Assembly: GCA_036850595.1 (NCBI GenBank) | Contig: CM072160.1 | Coordinates: 7,147,773 to 7,211,772, forward strand | Source of the DNA: Rhyacichthys aspro | Taxonomy: Eukaryota; Chordata; Actinopteri; Gobiiformes; Rhyacichthyidae | Reading direction: 5' to 3' | DNA: 64,000 bases | In this document: in pieces, positions 1 through 29,585 of the stretch | How positions within the stretch are numbered: position 1 is the first letter of the stretch | How the letters are laid out: each line of letters opens with the position of its first letter | Made by a program: the position numbers and the translations under genes | Notes under the pieces: generated by a model | Told to the model about the DNA's origin: nothing | The model's input: the letters and a program-made list of their open reading frames with translations, nothing else | The model's database searches: none

Positions 1-3000
1 CTTCTATATTTGACAGAGGAGTAGTTTTGCTTCCTTGTTTATCTATATGCATTCCCTGATACTGGTCTCTGAAACTGGAAACAGCTATAGGCCTGAGTTT
101 GTCTAAGGTTACATTGCAGTTTCAGATATTAACCTGATTCTGAATTAAGTGCAATGCAACCCGAGCAATTACAGCTCATCACATTGTATTCATTCTTATT
201 AAAATGCGGTTTTGCCCCCATTGTTGTGTTGACAGTTCCCTGATGGCCTCATTGTAAAATCCATGTGGCCCAATAAAGTTAAAAGTACACATTAACCAAT
301 AAGCGCCTGTTCATAGTTGTCAGTCACATTGTTTTATAGTTGGTTTCATTATTTGGTCAGGAATAATATATATATATATTTCTGAGTATGTCTGGATGTT
401 CCTCCCAAACATTTATTCACACCATTCCCACAAACTACAGCCTCTGTTTAAACATGCAGTGTTTGCTGAACCATATAATAAAAGATCATTAGTATAGCTT
501 GTATTGTTTTATTATTTCCTAAACCTAATTCACTTTAGAGCATAAGCCTGACGCTTGTTGCCGTAGCTGCTTTCCTCCTACAAAACCCTCCGATCCATTT
601 TCATTCATCTATCCGAGCGTTTGTCAGCCTTCAGTTTTGTTTTCTGCCACATCATTTCTTCTTCTTTCCTCCTCCTCCTCCTCCTCTTCACTTTCCTAAA
701 TCTTTGTGGCTTCAGGTTACTATTGACAACTCGATGTGTCCGTCGCGGTCCCATTTGCTCATTGTCCATTTCTCAACGCCTCTATCTGAGCAGGGACAAC
801 ACAAGCGCCATCTTTTGAGGCCATCCATCGAGCGAGTGGTATCTGTATGTTCCGGCGCTGACGGCTTTCTCATCATACAACTTCACTAACAGGACGGGTC
901 ACACCTCCATCCTCTTTCTATCCATCTCCCTCCCACGTTCATCCTCCATTGTGTTCCTCCTTTATAAGAGACTTTACAGGCTTGTGTGTGTGTGCAGCTG
1001 TGTGTATGCACTACTGTGACTGCAGCCAATCCCATTAGCCAGATGAGCAGGCCTCCAACGAAGGGGAAAGCATAATGACAACACCAGCGTCTGCCTCACT
1101 CTCTCCTTCCGTCTGCTTTTTCAGTTCATCTGTTGCTCTCAATGATGTGTCTTTGTGCTAAACCAGAAAAAGTCAACCAGAACATTGATATCAGTGATTT
1201 CTGGAAGTTTTACATAGAGAAATATGGTTTGGGAAAACAGCCGGGAGCAAAATGTCTATCTACAGTTGTTATATACAATATGTCCATGAGTTTTCGACAG
1301 CTGCATTCTTTACCATTGGGTTTTCTTCCTACTTTTAAACACATACAGTCAAGGTAAGGCATTTCAGTTCAACCTGTTGTCCAAATGCTGGATTTCATGG
1401 CTCTATAGCTTCCAGCAGTGGAGGCTTGAATCCCAGCAGGATGTCCAAAGCTGGTAATATTCACAGTCATGCTGCAGTAGTGTAAGCAGCAGTGAGTAAA
1501 GACTCCACAGGAAAAGTACAGCGATGTGTCATTTTCTGCTAGTTCATAATAAGATCAGTAAAGTTTTGTGGGGAAAAGTTGTTAATGTGTTATTGGTGTT
1601 TGTATTATTTGGTTGTGTCCATAAATATTTTTTTTTTAGTGTTGATCTTCAGAGTATTTTTAATGTCACTTCAAATCACAACTGGGCTTTAAGGATACCA
1701 TGTGATTCTTGCAAGGGATATTGAATCAGAGAAGGCCCCACAGATCCCCATAAAATGCTCTGGGTTGTCCCTCCAAGACTTTTCAACTAAAATGTCAGAA
1801 AAGTTTTCAAAAGTCTTAGTAGAAGTAAGAGTAGTGTGGTGCTTAGAGAAAATGCAGCAAAAGTTATGCATTAAAGTGTGATCATAGCTCTAGGCCTATG
1901 TCACACTGTGCTTTTTGCAATTATTTAATGTAACACTCTAGGACATAATTCCTTTACAATCAGGAAACAGATGTATGTCACACTGTGTGGGGAACATTTT
2001 AGTTCCTTATTAGTGAGTGTCAGTGGGCCATGTGCTTAGAAAAAAACAAGAAGAAAACAAAAAGAGGAAAAGAGTGTGGAAAGGTTTGTGGTTTTGAAAA
2101 ATGTACAACAACAACAAGCGTTTAACTAAGCACTACTAAGGATAGGGACTGTAGCGGCATTTGTCTTGAATTTCTGTCACTGTCATTAAGAGTTAATAAG
2201 ACAACTAACAAAAGTGATGTGAGATCGGCCATCTTTAATCCTGTCTCACTGTGCGACCTACTACCACAGATTTAAAGCCTCTACGGGTGATGCATATTGT
2301 ACATTATGATGTGTCATAATCGCATAAGACTGCAAAGATCATGGTGGTAGAGGTTTAAACCATCATCAGCCATCTCCATGTAAGGATAGTGTTCATTCAT
2401 TTCCACCACTTGAGTTGGGGTACATCCTGGACAACGGGATTTTGCATGGATAACCTTTAGAGACAGACAAGCATTCACACAGATGTAAAGCTGATTTTGT
2501 AATAAATTCTTCAACTACTTTGATGCAAATTGCACTGAGCAACAGGGGCTTTAAATGTAGCAGAGGCAGATAAGAAAAAATCTAGCTCAGTCTGAACTCG
2601 ATGAGATGGTAAAAGCCAGTTGAAGTGCAGTTCGGGATGGAGGAGGCCTGACTCTCCATTACCTCCAGGGTCATTACCTGCCCTAATGTGTTGATGCAGA
2701 GCACAGGGACAGTGTCTTTTCATCTGCCTAACTAGCCCCATTAAAATCCATTCAGCTAATGAGCCTTCACTCAGTCGCTGGGTGATTAAGACCTAGTGCT
2801 TGATCTGTACAGCACTCTCACGACAGGCCCTGCAATTTCATTTGGCTTTGCTGTGACTCCATTACTGCACCGAGCACACAATGGCACTCAGACGGGGGGC
2901 TTCAGGGGGCTTCGGACGGCAGAGGGGTGACACAAGTTCAGGAGAAGATACAGAAACTGAAGATGAAACAAATCAGTTCAAACTTTTACTTAATTGTTTA

Positions 3001-4905
3001 CATCAATTTTGCCCTCTACTGGCTACAGTGCCGCTTTAAATTGTTCAATTAAAAATTTTACATTTTTGTTTTGTGTTTTTGCAGTTTTAGTGTTTCGCCA
3101 AAATATGGTTCAAGAAAAATGCAAGTGACATATGTTTCACAGTTAATATCACCACAACTTCTTTCTTCTTTCTCAAACAATACCTCTCTTATTACCTATC
3201 AAAAGAATATTTGCAGTCTTCAATGGAGAACACTTTCAAAAACACACCTCCTGCTTATTGCTGTTCAATGTAATGAGCATGTGCATATGTATATTAACCA
3301 AATAATTAGGATGGCTGTCATACCTAGTTTATGGACAAAATAAGTTTACTTAAAGTCCACAGTTTCTATTACTTTGTGTTGTTAGACAATGCTAACAAAA
3401 AGTCAGTCAAACTTTATTGTCTGTCAATACAAAGGACATAGCCTGAGTCTGAACAATGCTTCCAGCAGTGACCTAGCTATCACATCACCAGTGTCTGTGC
3501 AAACCCAGAGCTAGGATGCTAAATGGCACCATCAGCTTCAACAGAACACAAAATGGGCAGGGTTTGAAGTATAATTATGTATTAATATTATAGAACTGAC
3601 CACTTAATTTTACACCACAGTACTTTGTAAATGTGTCATTACTTTTCTACTTTTCTCAAGAGTCCATTGTAATATTATGGTATACATTACTTTGGCAGAT
3701 GCCATCACGTCCCGGACACTCCCCTCAAACACAGTCCCATATAGAGGCGTTATGAAGCCATGAACTGTTATGTTATGAACTGTTCATTATCATATTATCC
3801 AAACACTCAGCGACTAATGAAGCAGGGCACCTGAAACACGTGTTGATTAGACGACACAATGATGGGGACACCTGAGTCTCGTGTTCATTTATTTACCCTG
3901 CCGCCCCCCACACCCTGCCTTTTCACATCAATTAAATCCCCTTCACAAGTGCTTTGTTGGCGGGCCCTCGGGGTGCGGTTGCCAAGGAGCTTTGATTTAA
4001 TATCCATCAAGCAAAGGGAAACAACAAAATACGGAACAAAACAACAACACGCCTCGAGGTTCGTATGGAGGCTCTCAGTGGGAGATGGGGGGCATTTCTC
4101 CCTGCGGGGCAGAATTTGATGTGGACGCCCAGCGGTGGCTCCGGGACACCAGCGGCCCACCAGCAGCCCTCCAACGAGAGGAACACAGCTTGAATACATA
4201 AGCTCTAAGCTTTGTCCACATCCTGCACCTTTGTGAGTCACTCAGTTTTCGAGGGAGTCGTTCTTTAAGTTTTTGATCCTGTACATTTCCTACAACTCAC
4301 TCTTCATCACTGTCACGCTCTTGTTTAAACTCAAATTTTATCTGACTCTGAAGGGTTTCATAGGGCACAGTACTCAAGTTACCAACATCAGGAGAAATGC
4401 AACGCTTCAGTCCAACTGCATGAGAATGGATTTGTTCAGCGTTAGAGCCATGATTGTATATTATTAAGATTTTTAGGCTGTATGGCCTCAAATCAAAGTA
4501 AGAGTTTTGCTTTTCGTTCAATAATGTTCAATGACATGGACATTTCTTCTATTGACATCTCTGGGTTTGTGATTTGAGGTTCTCATTGTCCATTTTGACA
4601 TAATTGCCTTTTCCTATTTCTAATTCTGAATTGTGTAATATTAAATTCGATTGGAGAAAAGCCTGGCTCTATGTTCAGGTTTTAGAACTGAGACAGCTTT
4701 GAAAAAAATGTTGAAAAGGTCTCTAGGAGGTTGTTTAAATCTTCTTTATTGGTGCTGTGAATTATGCTATTTTTCCTTTTATTCAAAAACTTGCAAATAT
4801 TCTCTTGGACAAAGGCCTTTTCACAGATTTCAGATTTCATGGTTTGCCTGAAAAGAACACTTACCCAAGCCACCTTTCTAGAGAAAAACTTTTGTTCTGT
4901 TTCAG
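1..4905. other. No recognisable exon; presumed ecel1 intron/upstream flank
   Basis: I read both strands and found no stretch encoding the missing N-terminal half of ecel1 or any other family I know. The open frames here are short and look random. The block ends in a clear 3' splice site (pyrimidine run then CAG at 4903-4905), so at least its right part must be intron. It contains a short TA run near 366-379, a CCT run near 668-686 and a CTCF-like site at 3009-3022. The short upstream exons of ecel1 could still be hidden here. Confidence 0.5.
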
Positions 4906-22168
<17,263 letters not shown>

Positions 22169-23235
22169 CCGCACTGTCCCGTCAGAGACTTCCAAATGAC
22201 CATCCCTTCTGCAATTCTACCCAGTCTCATGTCTCGTTCATGTGGACAATGCACTTAAAAGTCCGTTCAGGAGGCATTTATCTCATTGTCTGTACAGCCC
22301 TGTCATGTACATATCACATATCATTTGATTATATATATTTTTCTACATTGAAGTTTATTTTCAAATCATCTATTTTTGTATTGTAGCAGATATATCACAC
22401 ATTTTCAGAGTCATATTTACAGATATTTTCATTTTTTCTCATTTTTTTTCCTTTTATCTCACTTAAGACCAACATCAGATGTAGATTATATGCAGTTATG
22501 CCAGCTCTGGGCGAAGACAGTGAATGAACTCAGATCAGTAGCGTTGTGGTGCCTGCCAAAATGTGGATTTTCTTTTTGAATTTGTTGTTGGGATTTTGAT
22601 TCGTGTCACAGTGCTGCACTCTTGTGGCCGACAACGAGACATGTCATTGTTGAACTGTCATGACTGTTGTACCGTTTGCCTGCATTGGTCCCTTGTTACT
22701 GTGAGTGTTTGTACGATTTTTAAGATTTGTCAGCATTTTATAAAAAGAGGTGGTTGTTTTCTCAGGACTTGTAGCACCAAAAGGAAGATGCTATTGTAGT
22801 GTCTGTTCAAATTCAACTCTACAACAAAACAGTGGATCAAAAAAGGACACTACGACCTCAGTGGCTGCTTTAAATAACATCAATATCGGATTATTCACTT
22901 GAGTTTTCTGCTGAACTGAATGATCTCCAGCCTCGCTTCACCAAAACAGCAGAAGCCAACACTGTACATAATAAACAAGAAGAGATGGAGGAACAAATTT
23001 GTACACAGTGTTATAAATACTTTTGTAAGAATCTGTTAAAAGTCTTTGTACAGTGGAGAGTCTATCAGATGTTATGGATGTACAGTCGTTTTAATGAGAG
23101 TGCATGTTCCCGTCCCTGACGATCGGAAACAAACCCCACACGTCCGACTCAACTTCTGCTCACATGTGGCTGCTATCTCTTCTTCTCTGTTGGTCAGCGG
23201 TTAATGTTATAAATAAATACAAAGGATATCACTGT
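22169..23235 (+). terminator. ecel1: ecel1 3'UTR with two polyA signals
   Basis: After the TGA the sequence is AT-rich and non-coding. AATAAA occurs at 22970-22975 and again at 23212-23217. The second is followed by a T/GT-rich stretch (tgtgttgatttgttc), the usual downstream element, so it is the better candidate for the main end. Confidence 0.6.
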
Positions 23236-25728
23236 GTTGATTTGTTCTTACTGTTATGTTCCAACCAACACAACCCTGTCCAACTCTAAACTACACTAAA
23301 CATCTTCATAGTAAAATAGTGAGTTAGAAACAGCAAAGCAAACACAACAATGGTTTTACTATTTTCATTAATATTGTATTTATTATTGTATTGTATTCGA
23401 GTATCTTTCAGAAATAGATGTTTAAAGCTCCACAAGACGCAGTGGAAAGAACTTATTCTCTGCTTTTGTTTCTACGGTAGCTCATAGTGGACAAACCAAG
23501 CATATTCTCTTTCTGAAAACACACTCTAGAACAAAAGTTTAGGGAATTTATGAACTATACAGACAGGAAAGGACGCTGAGAAAGAGGGGAATGACACTGA
23601 GCATATGTGACCCGAGTCAGAATCACACTTTCTGAGTAATTCAAGTTTATTGACCATTTTCAAAACTGTCATTCAACACTGAATTCAAAGTTTTTAAAGG
23701 ATTTTTCACTTATCTTTTACCAGCTATATCTGTTTTAGGCCATTTGCAATTTGTTTTAGTATCTATTTAGTATCTTCTTAACTTTTCATTCAATTGTTGG
23801 TGCTCCTTCTCTGCCTTTTCTAACTTTCATAACTTTTGATATAGTTGCTCTGAACAGTCGCCTGGCCCGTCCCCAAAAGTCATTGTCTGTTACGCAATTA
23901 CAATTATTTACATAAACACACAATGTACATTTTTAATTAACTTAACAATGACTGGTAATTAGCCATCCTAATTCACTGTGACAAAATATAATTTGTGGTA
24001 AACAAAAAGAACAAGTGATACAAAGCCTGACTCTACTTTGTGTTTTGCTCCAAAGCCAAACAGAGCTGAGAGCCATGGATTTTCTAAAAGCAACCTTTTA
24101 TATTTACATATTTACACACTTCAGTTAATTTCTAAGGAGACTACACACAACTTTTTAGCTTTCAACTTGTAGGTCATGACCACTTTGAAGTGTCTTTAAT
24201 TTGGGTTTGAAATACTCAGCATTGTCCGTCCTTAAATTCAGGTTCAGTTTCTTGCTCAAAAGGCGGATGTATGAACTTTAAACCTCGTTCACGAATAAAA
24301 AAAATATGCAAACAGGCTCTTGTTTGATCCAGTACCTGTTGTTGACTGTGGCCTGGTCTGACCCACAAGTTCCAGCGACTGCCAGCCTCTCGTTTTTGCG
24401 GCTTTCCCCAAGGACTCCAACTGGACACAATATACACAAAACCTATGTTACATTTTAATTACATTTTGTAAAAGCGCCAGATTATTAAAAACTTGGCTGA
24501 GAGCATTGTTTGTGTCAGCTTTCTGTTCCTCAGAGACTAACCACAGAACAGCAGCAAGTGAATGCATGCTGTTTTCTGGCAATAAAAAAAAACACACACA
24601 GAACATCAACACTACTTTATATTTAAAAGTTTACTCAACTTTAATTAACAAACTTTTTTAAGAAGATGCAACTTGTTAAAAAGCACACGAGTTTTGGCTC
24701 AGAAATAATGTCGCTACACTACTGCTTAATAACTTCCAGATTGTTTATGGTTTCAAGAAAAAATGATCTTAAATACAGTACAAACATCTAAGTACTAACA
24801 AAACAGGCAGATACATTTAAACAGTCACTATTTAGTCATAAAGAGATCATACCCTTCAACATTATAGCTCCAAAAGTCAACATGTTGGGTTCATGCGATT
24901 ATGTTGCAGCAGTGAATACAAACAAGAAGTGCAAAAACTTGACTGACTGCTTCAATGGGTCGGAGGAAAAAAAAAAAAAAAAAGTGCTCTTAAAGGATGT
25001 GGACACATGAAATGAATGGAAAGCAGAACAATAGACACAATTTAAGTAAAGACTAAATAAGTCCTTTATTGAGATGGTTTTGCCGATGCATTTCGACTAC
25101 AGGGTATTCATCTGGGCAATCAATAATCAATAAATCAATAAAGGACTTTTATTGTGACTAACTTCACAAAGTGCCTTAGATATTTTTTCACCTTGACTGC
25201 TTTCTATACTCAACTTTACTGGATTTATATCTTTTACCTCTTGAAGTTTTCCACAAAGTGCATTGGTGCAATACAACATTCTCTTAAAGAATGATGATGA
25301 CTACATTATTGACAGCCCTGCACTACATTTAAGTGCCACATTTAAGTCCAATTACTGACTGAAGATAATTAGTTGTATTTAATTTGATTTGTAGATAAAA
25401 CAGGCAGACTTTGGACGTATACTCCTCAAAACTGACACATAGCCTATTATTTTCTTTTTAGTTTTTTGTTTTGATATGAAGCAAGAAGCAAGTAGGTCTC
25501 TCTCTGTATCTACTCATCTGTTTTGCATGTATATTTTTTTTATATTAGCTTGAATACTTTGCTGATATGCTGATTACATACTGCACACAATTTCTCACTT
25601 TTCAGAAAAATACCAATATAAAAGCTTATTAAATCTGTTGCAGCTTCCAGGTCACGTGACCCAGAGACCCCCAAACTTCAACAGGGCTCTACCTCTGATG
25701 TGTCATAAAATGTAAATGTGCAGCAAAA
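23236..25728. other. Intergenic AT-rich DNA between ecel1 and xaf1
   Basis: No exon recognised. It contains an A run at about 24967-24983 and a 14-bp inverted repeat (25059-25148, listed separately). Scattered AATAAA-like words occur without supporting context. Confidence 0.6.
25059..25148. repeat. Palindromic dispersed element, 14-bp perfect arms
   Basis: AAGTCCTTTATTGA at 25059-25072 is the exact reverse complement of 25135-25148, leaving a 62-nt interior that includes gccgatgcatttcgactaca. The layout looks like a small foldback element or the end of a dispersed repeat. Confidence 0.55.
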
Positions 25729-25742
25729 GCGCCATCTAGTGG
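25729..25742 (-). promoter_or_regulatory. CTCF-like motif upstream of xaf1
   Basis: On the minus strand this reads CCACTAGATGGCGC, matching the CTCF core consensus CCASYAGRKGGCRS at every position. It lies about 135-150 bp before the xaf1 start codon. Binding is not shown by sequence alone. Confidence 0.45.
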
Positions 25743-25764
25743 TGGTGGTGTATGCTGCATATAC

Positions 25765-25776
25765 GGCTTTCACTTT
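25765..25776 (-). promoter_or_regulatory. xaf1: ISRE / IRF-binding element of xaf1 promoter
   Basis: The minus strand reads GAAAGTGAAAGC, a perfect match to the IRF/ISRE consensus GAAASYGAAASY. It sits about 100 bp upstream of the xaf1 ATG, where a core promoter would be. Mammalian XAF1 is a well-known interferon-stimulated gene, so position and identity agree. No TATA box is obvious. Confidence 0.65.
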
Positions 25777-25876
25777 CTTTTTTGGTGAACTGAGACGAAA
25801 ACAAGAAGGAAAGTCTCGGTAAAATTTCATGTTTAGTTCATATGTAGTTCATATTTGCCCGTGTTAAAATATCTCA

Positions 25877-27791
25877 ATGGAAAAAGAAGAGGCTACACGC
25901 ATCTGCGGCCAGTGGTGAGATGGTTTACTGTTCAATACTGGGATGATTTGTTTGTTGATGTTTCATTGAAGCTAAAAAAAAAAAAAAAGTGAGGAATTAA
26001 CAATATCTGGTTTGGGAAAGCTTAAGTGAAAGAGTTTAAGCTCTTAGTGTTGTGCCTATAAATGTTCACAGTAAGTCTGACGAGATTTGGGGACAACATG
26101 ACCCTGTCTGTTGTCGTGACGGGGCAACTTTGACTAAGGCAGTATTAGTGCGCTTAATGATCCAGAGCCATACAGGCAAAGGTTAGACTTCCATTTTAAG
26201 ATTAATAGACGTACTTTTATTAGAAACATTATGTATTTGACATGTTTTACAGCTGTTATGTTTAATTTATACAAAAACAAGAAAAGGAGAGAATCATAAA
26301 AAGTGAGCAGGTGACATTTAAAGGTCCACTGTGTCAAAAGCATCGTCAAATGTCTCTAATAGTCCATTAAAACAGTTGTGGATGACTGAATGTATTTAAA
26401 AATGCCACTATGTGAGATGTTTAATGAATATTTATGTCTGTTTTAGCAACAAAGAAGTCGCAGAGACCAACTTTGCTTTGCATGTATCACACTGCAGCCG
26501 CTTCCTTTGCCTCTGCCCTGACTGTGATGAAAATGTCCCCAGAGCTGAACTCAAGAAACACAGAGAGGAACAGCACGGACAGGTCAGTACAGCTGTGTTT
26601 AAACTTGTTTGGGATAATGGTTTTGTTTCTGAACCTTGTAAAACTGATGCAGGTGAGATGCTCCAAGTGCCACAAAAAGATGGAGCGACGTCACCTGACA
26701 GAGCACGAGGTGAGTCCCAGTAAATGTTCACAGCCCTGATACTGTTTGCACTGGTGTTTATGTGTTCTCCTGCGTCTTTAGGAAGAGGAGTGTGTGGAGC
26801 GCCCTCAGTGCTGCCGGTTTTGTGAGCTTGAGATGCCGTGGAAAGAGTTGGAAGAGCACACAGTGGTTTGTGGGAGTCGGACGGAGCTGTGCATTGACTG
26901 CGGTCGATATGTGACACTGAAGAACAAGGAAGACCACAGCAAGACCTGCTCCGTCGCAAACAATGGCCCCGCTCCTCCACAAGGTGCCTATGGGCCTCTA
27001 ATGAAAGGTAAAAGAGGTGCTCAGGGAAATCTATAGGAAACCACTCCACCTGCCAATACTAAGATGCTTTTTTTTTCAGCTAAAGTGACAGTGTTGTGTA
27101 AAGTATGCAAGAAATCGTTTCCAGCTGAAGAGATTAAGAAACATGAGGTTTGTACTACGAGTTTTGTCATTTCTACCTGTTTGTCTGCTTTTAAAGGGTC
27201 TGTATGTAAAAAATAGAAAATTTTAACTTAATAGATAAGCAAAAGCAAAGAGTTCAAAAATAGATATTGATGCCCAAATGGTCAATTTGGTCGCATTGTG
27301 TTATACTGTTTCTTACCTCTAGCCCAAAGTGGAGGTCTCTTTCTCTTTTTTGCTCAAATGCTGACGGTTGTTTTACGTTTTGCCTCTGTCCCATCAAAAG
27401 ATGAAGTGCACTGCTGCCGCCAAGTGGAACGTAGAAGAGCCCGAGTCCGACTCAGACGACAATGAAAAGGTCACCAAGTTTGAGTTTCTCAATCCTCGAT
27501 TCAGCAGCGTGTTTCAGGATCGCCCCAGGTCTGAAAAACCCAGCCGGGGCGCAGCATCCTGGAGCGGACCAAGAGACCCCTATGAGCTCGGTAACTGCCC
27601 CCACTGCAATATAGTCCTGCCCCTGATCACACTGCGCTGGCATAAGGTAACCCACCTGCACCTGGGGCATATTTACATTCACCAGTTCATATCAGGTTAT
27701 ATTTATTCATTTTGTTTGATTTCAGGTGAAGTGTGAAGTCCATATGAACCTGAAAGACAGGGAAGATGACCTCTCATCAGATTACGTTTAG
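25877..27791 (+). CDS. xaf1: XIAP-associated factor 1 (zinc-finger protein), complete, 7 exons
   Basis: Exons: 25877-25914, 26447-26582, 26653-26709, 26782-27007, 27080-27147, 27401-27646, 27726-27791 (TAG), giving 278 residues against about 301 in human. The short first exon was placed because its end (CGQ plus TG) joins in phase to form the first zinc-finger pair, CGQC. Six further Cys/His units follow: LCPDC, CSKC, CRFC, CIDC (after the diagnostic CGSRTELC), CKVC, and a C-terminal CPHCNIVLPLITLRWHKVKC. Between the last two is an acidic linker (ESDSDDNE) and a basic Ser/Pro-rich stretch. The final NC..C..LPL..L..H unit points to XAF1 rather than its relative TRAFD1. From family knowledge, XAF1 antagonises XIAP, promotes apoptosis and is induced by interferon. 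The tail after the last finger (EVHMNLKDREDDLSSDYV) is not recognisable. Confidence 0.88.
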
Positions 27792-28770
27792 AAACACTCA
27801 CATGTGGACTTCCTATGAACCAATATTTGCCTTTGAAGTTTGAATGGCTGCAAGTAACATTTTGATTCATGGGTTAAGTTATTTGTTTGTTTTTACCTGA
27901 TTTGAAAGAAAAGCTGGTGACACTTTACCGAGCACTTTACAGACAGAATGATATATTTCGTTATAAAAGGGATCTGTCTCTAGATTATGGACAAACACAC
28001 CATCAAAGAGAAGAAAATCTCACTAGATATATTTTTTAAATCTAAATATTTTACATAAATCTAGATTGTGTTTAGCTTTACAAATGGTCATAAATGGTCA
28101 CAATAATATCAGACACAAATACTCTGATAAGCTTTCACATTGATCATTTACATTAAGTCAGAGTTGATGGTTAGTTAGTTGCAGTCACTGGAGGAGATGT
28201 TTGTGGTTAGGCTTGAAAACCTTTGATTAGATTTTGTAAACTTTTGAGATCTTGTACTGCAAAACCTTTCAAAAGATGCTGATGTTCAAGATGCCCCCGC
28301 CACTTTTAAATCGTCTGTGTGGCAACTTTTAGGTTTTCTGTTGGAAATAAAAACTGACAAAAGAGTGACAAGACATAAAACAAAATGTAAACAATAAATG
28401 AATGCTGTATACTGCTGCTAATGTAAAAACACAGGACAACCACAGCTTACAACCAGCCACGCCTGGAAATAGAGTAAAAATCTCATCCTTATTCTCGTCA
28501 CACCCCTTGTTTATCGTCTTCTGCCAGGACCTAGAGCCTGTCCCGACTGCTTTGGGTCTATCACTAGTTAATCACAGGGCTAACTTTTTCAGAAAAATAA
28601 TAGGCAAGCATTCACTTTCACATTCGTTCACTATGGGCATCATTTTATGCATAGCAGACAATTGTAACTGTGCATATTCGTTACATACTCTCATGTCGGT
28701 GTGGTTAAAAGGGCTTTCTTGAGGTTTGTGCTTTGATAACCTTGGAGTGGGAAGAATTAAATAAACAGAA
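27792..28770 (+). terminator. xaf1: xaf1 3'UTR with candidate polyA signals
   Basis: AATAAA occurs at 28346-28351, 28393-28398 and 28760-28765. Which one is used cannot be decided by reading. The last would bring the transcript end to within about 25 bp of the opposing polyA signal of inpp5k. Confidence 0.5.
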
Positions 28771-28790
28771 AACATGATGTACGACTGATA

Positions 28791-28796
28791 TTTATT
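28791..28796 (-). terminator. inpp5k: Candidate inpp5k polyA signal
   Basis: TTTATT on the plus strand is AATAAA on the minus strand. It would give inpp5k a 3'UTR of about 1.6 kb (28.78-30.41 kb). This interval has no other gene and holds a long hairpin at 29514-29585. Confidence 0.45.
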
Positions 28797-29513
28797 TCTG
28801 CAAAGCTACAAATGTGTTGGTGTCTGGTACAGTACTTTGTTATTTTAATAAAATAATTTACTCTCGTTAAAATGAAGAAACCAAAATTGCACCGAGCCAT
28901 CAACATTATTAATTTCCAATTATAACAAGGCTGAAGGTTCAAAAACAGCAGTAAAAGAAAATCAAGCTGTTTTCATAAATAATCCGATTAATATTGATAC
29001 ATATTTTATCAAAGCTGAGCAGCATACAGTACATAATATAAAGCCATGTTCATTTGAAAGGCACTTCTCAAAGATGCAGTATTTATCAACTCGACGTACA
29101 CCAACACAAACGACAAGCATCAAATCAAAAGTAAAACAGCATTAAGAATAAGCATTAAAGGGAATCATGAGCATTTAATAAAACAAGTGCCTGTGGTTTA
29201 CAAACAAGCAACTAGTTCTTTGACAAACTAATGTAAAATACTGTGAGGTTAGAAAATTCAGTAAGCCTTTAAATATTTCAGAACAAAACCATAAAAGTTG
29301 ATCCAGCAACAAAATAAAATGTTTTCATAAAAGTAAGGTTTTTCATTGTATCATAAAGTTCCCAGTGAAAGTAATTTACACAAGGCATAACCTTTTAGTA
29401 AATGTTAAATGAACACAGTGATGTCTTCAATAGTTTTTACGTATTTCCTGTGAAACATATTGCACCTTATTTTACCATCATTCTATGAACATGTCTTCAG
29501 ACTTGGTCCAAAA

Positions 29514-29585
29514 CACATTTAGACGATAACAGGCAATAACAGAATTAGGTTTAGCCTGTTATCGTCACATCAAAACTTAAATGTG
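29514..29585 (-). repeat. Long imperfect hairpin in inpp5k 3'UTR
   Basis: A perfect 13-bp inverted repeat (GACGATAACAGGC at 29522-29534 against 29554-29566) encloses a 19-nt loop. Directly outside it the left arm continues with CACATTTA (29514-29521), complementary to TAAATGTG (29578-29585) beyond an 11-nt one-sided bulge. The structure totals 21 base pairs. Confidence 0.75.

Noticed and set aside
3885..4241. Open frame of 118 codons on the minus strand
   Set aside because: No recognisable motif, no plausible splice context, low-complexity composition; the opposite strand is equally open.
26432..27049. Open frame of 205 codons on the minus strand
   Set aside because: It is antisense to xaf1 exons 2-4, crosses three of its introns' splice sites, and the plus strand clearly encodes the zinc fingers.
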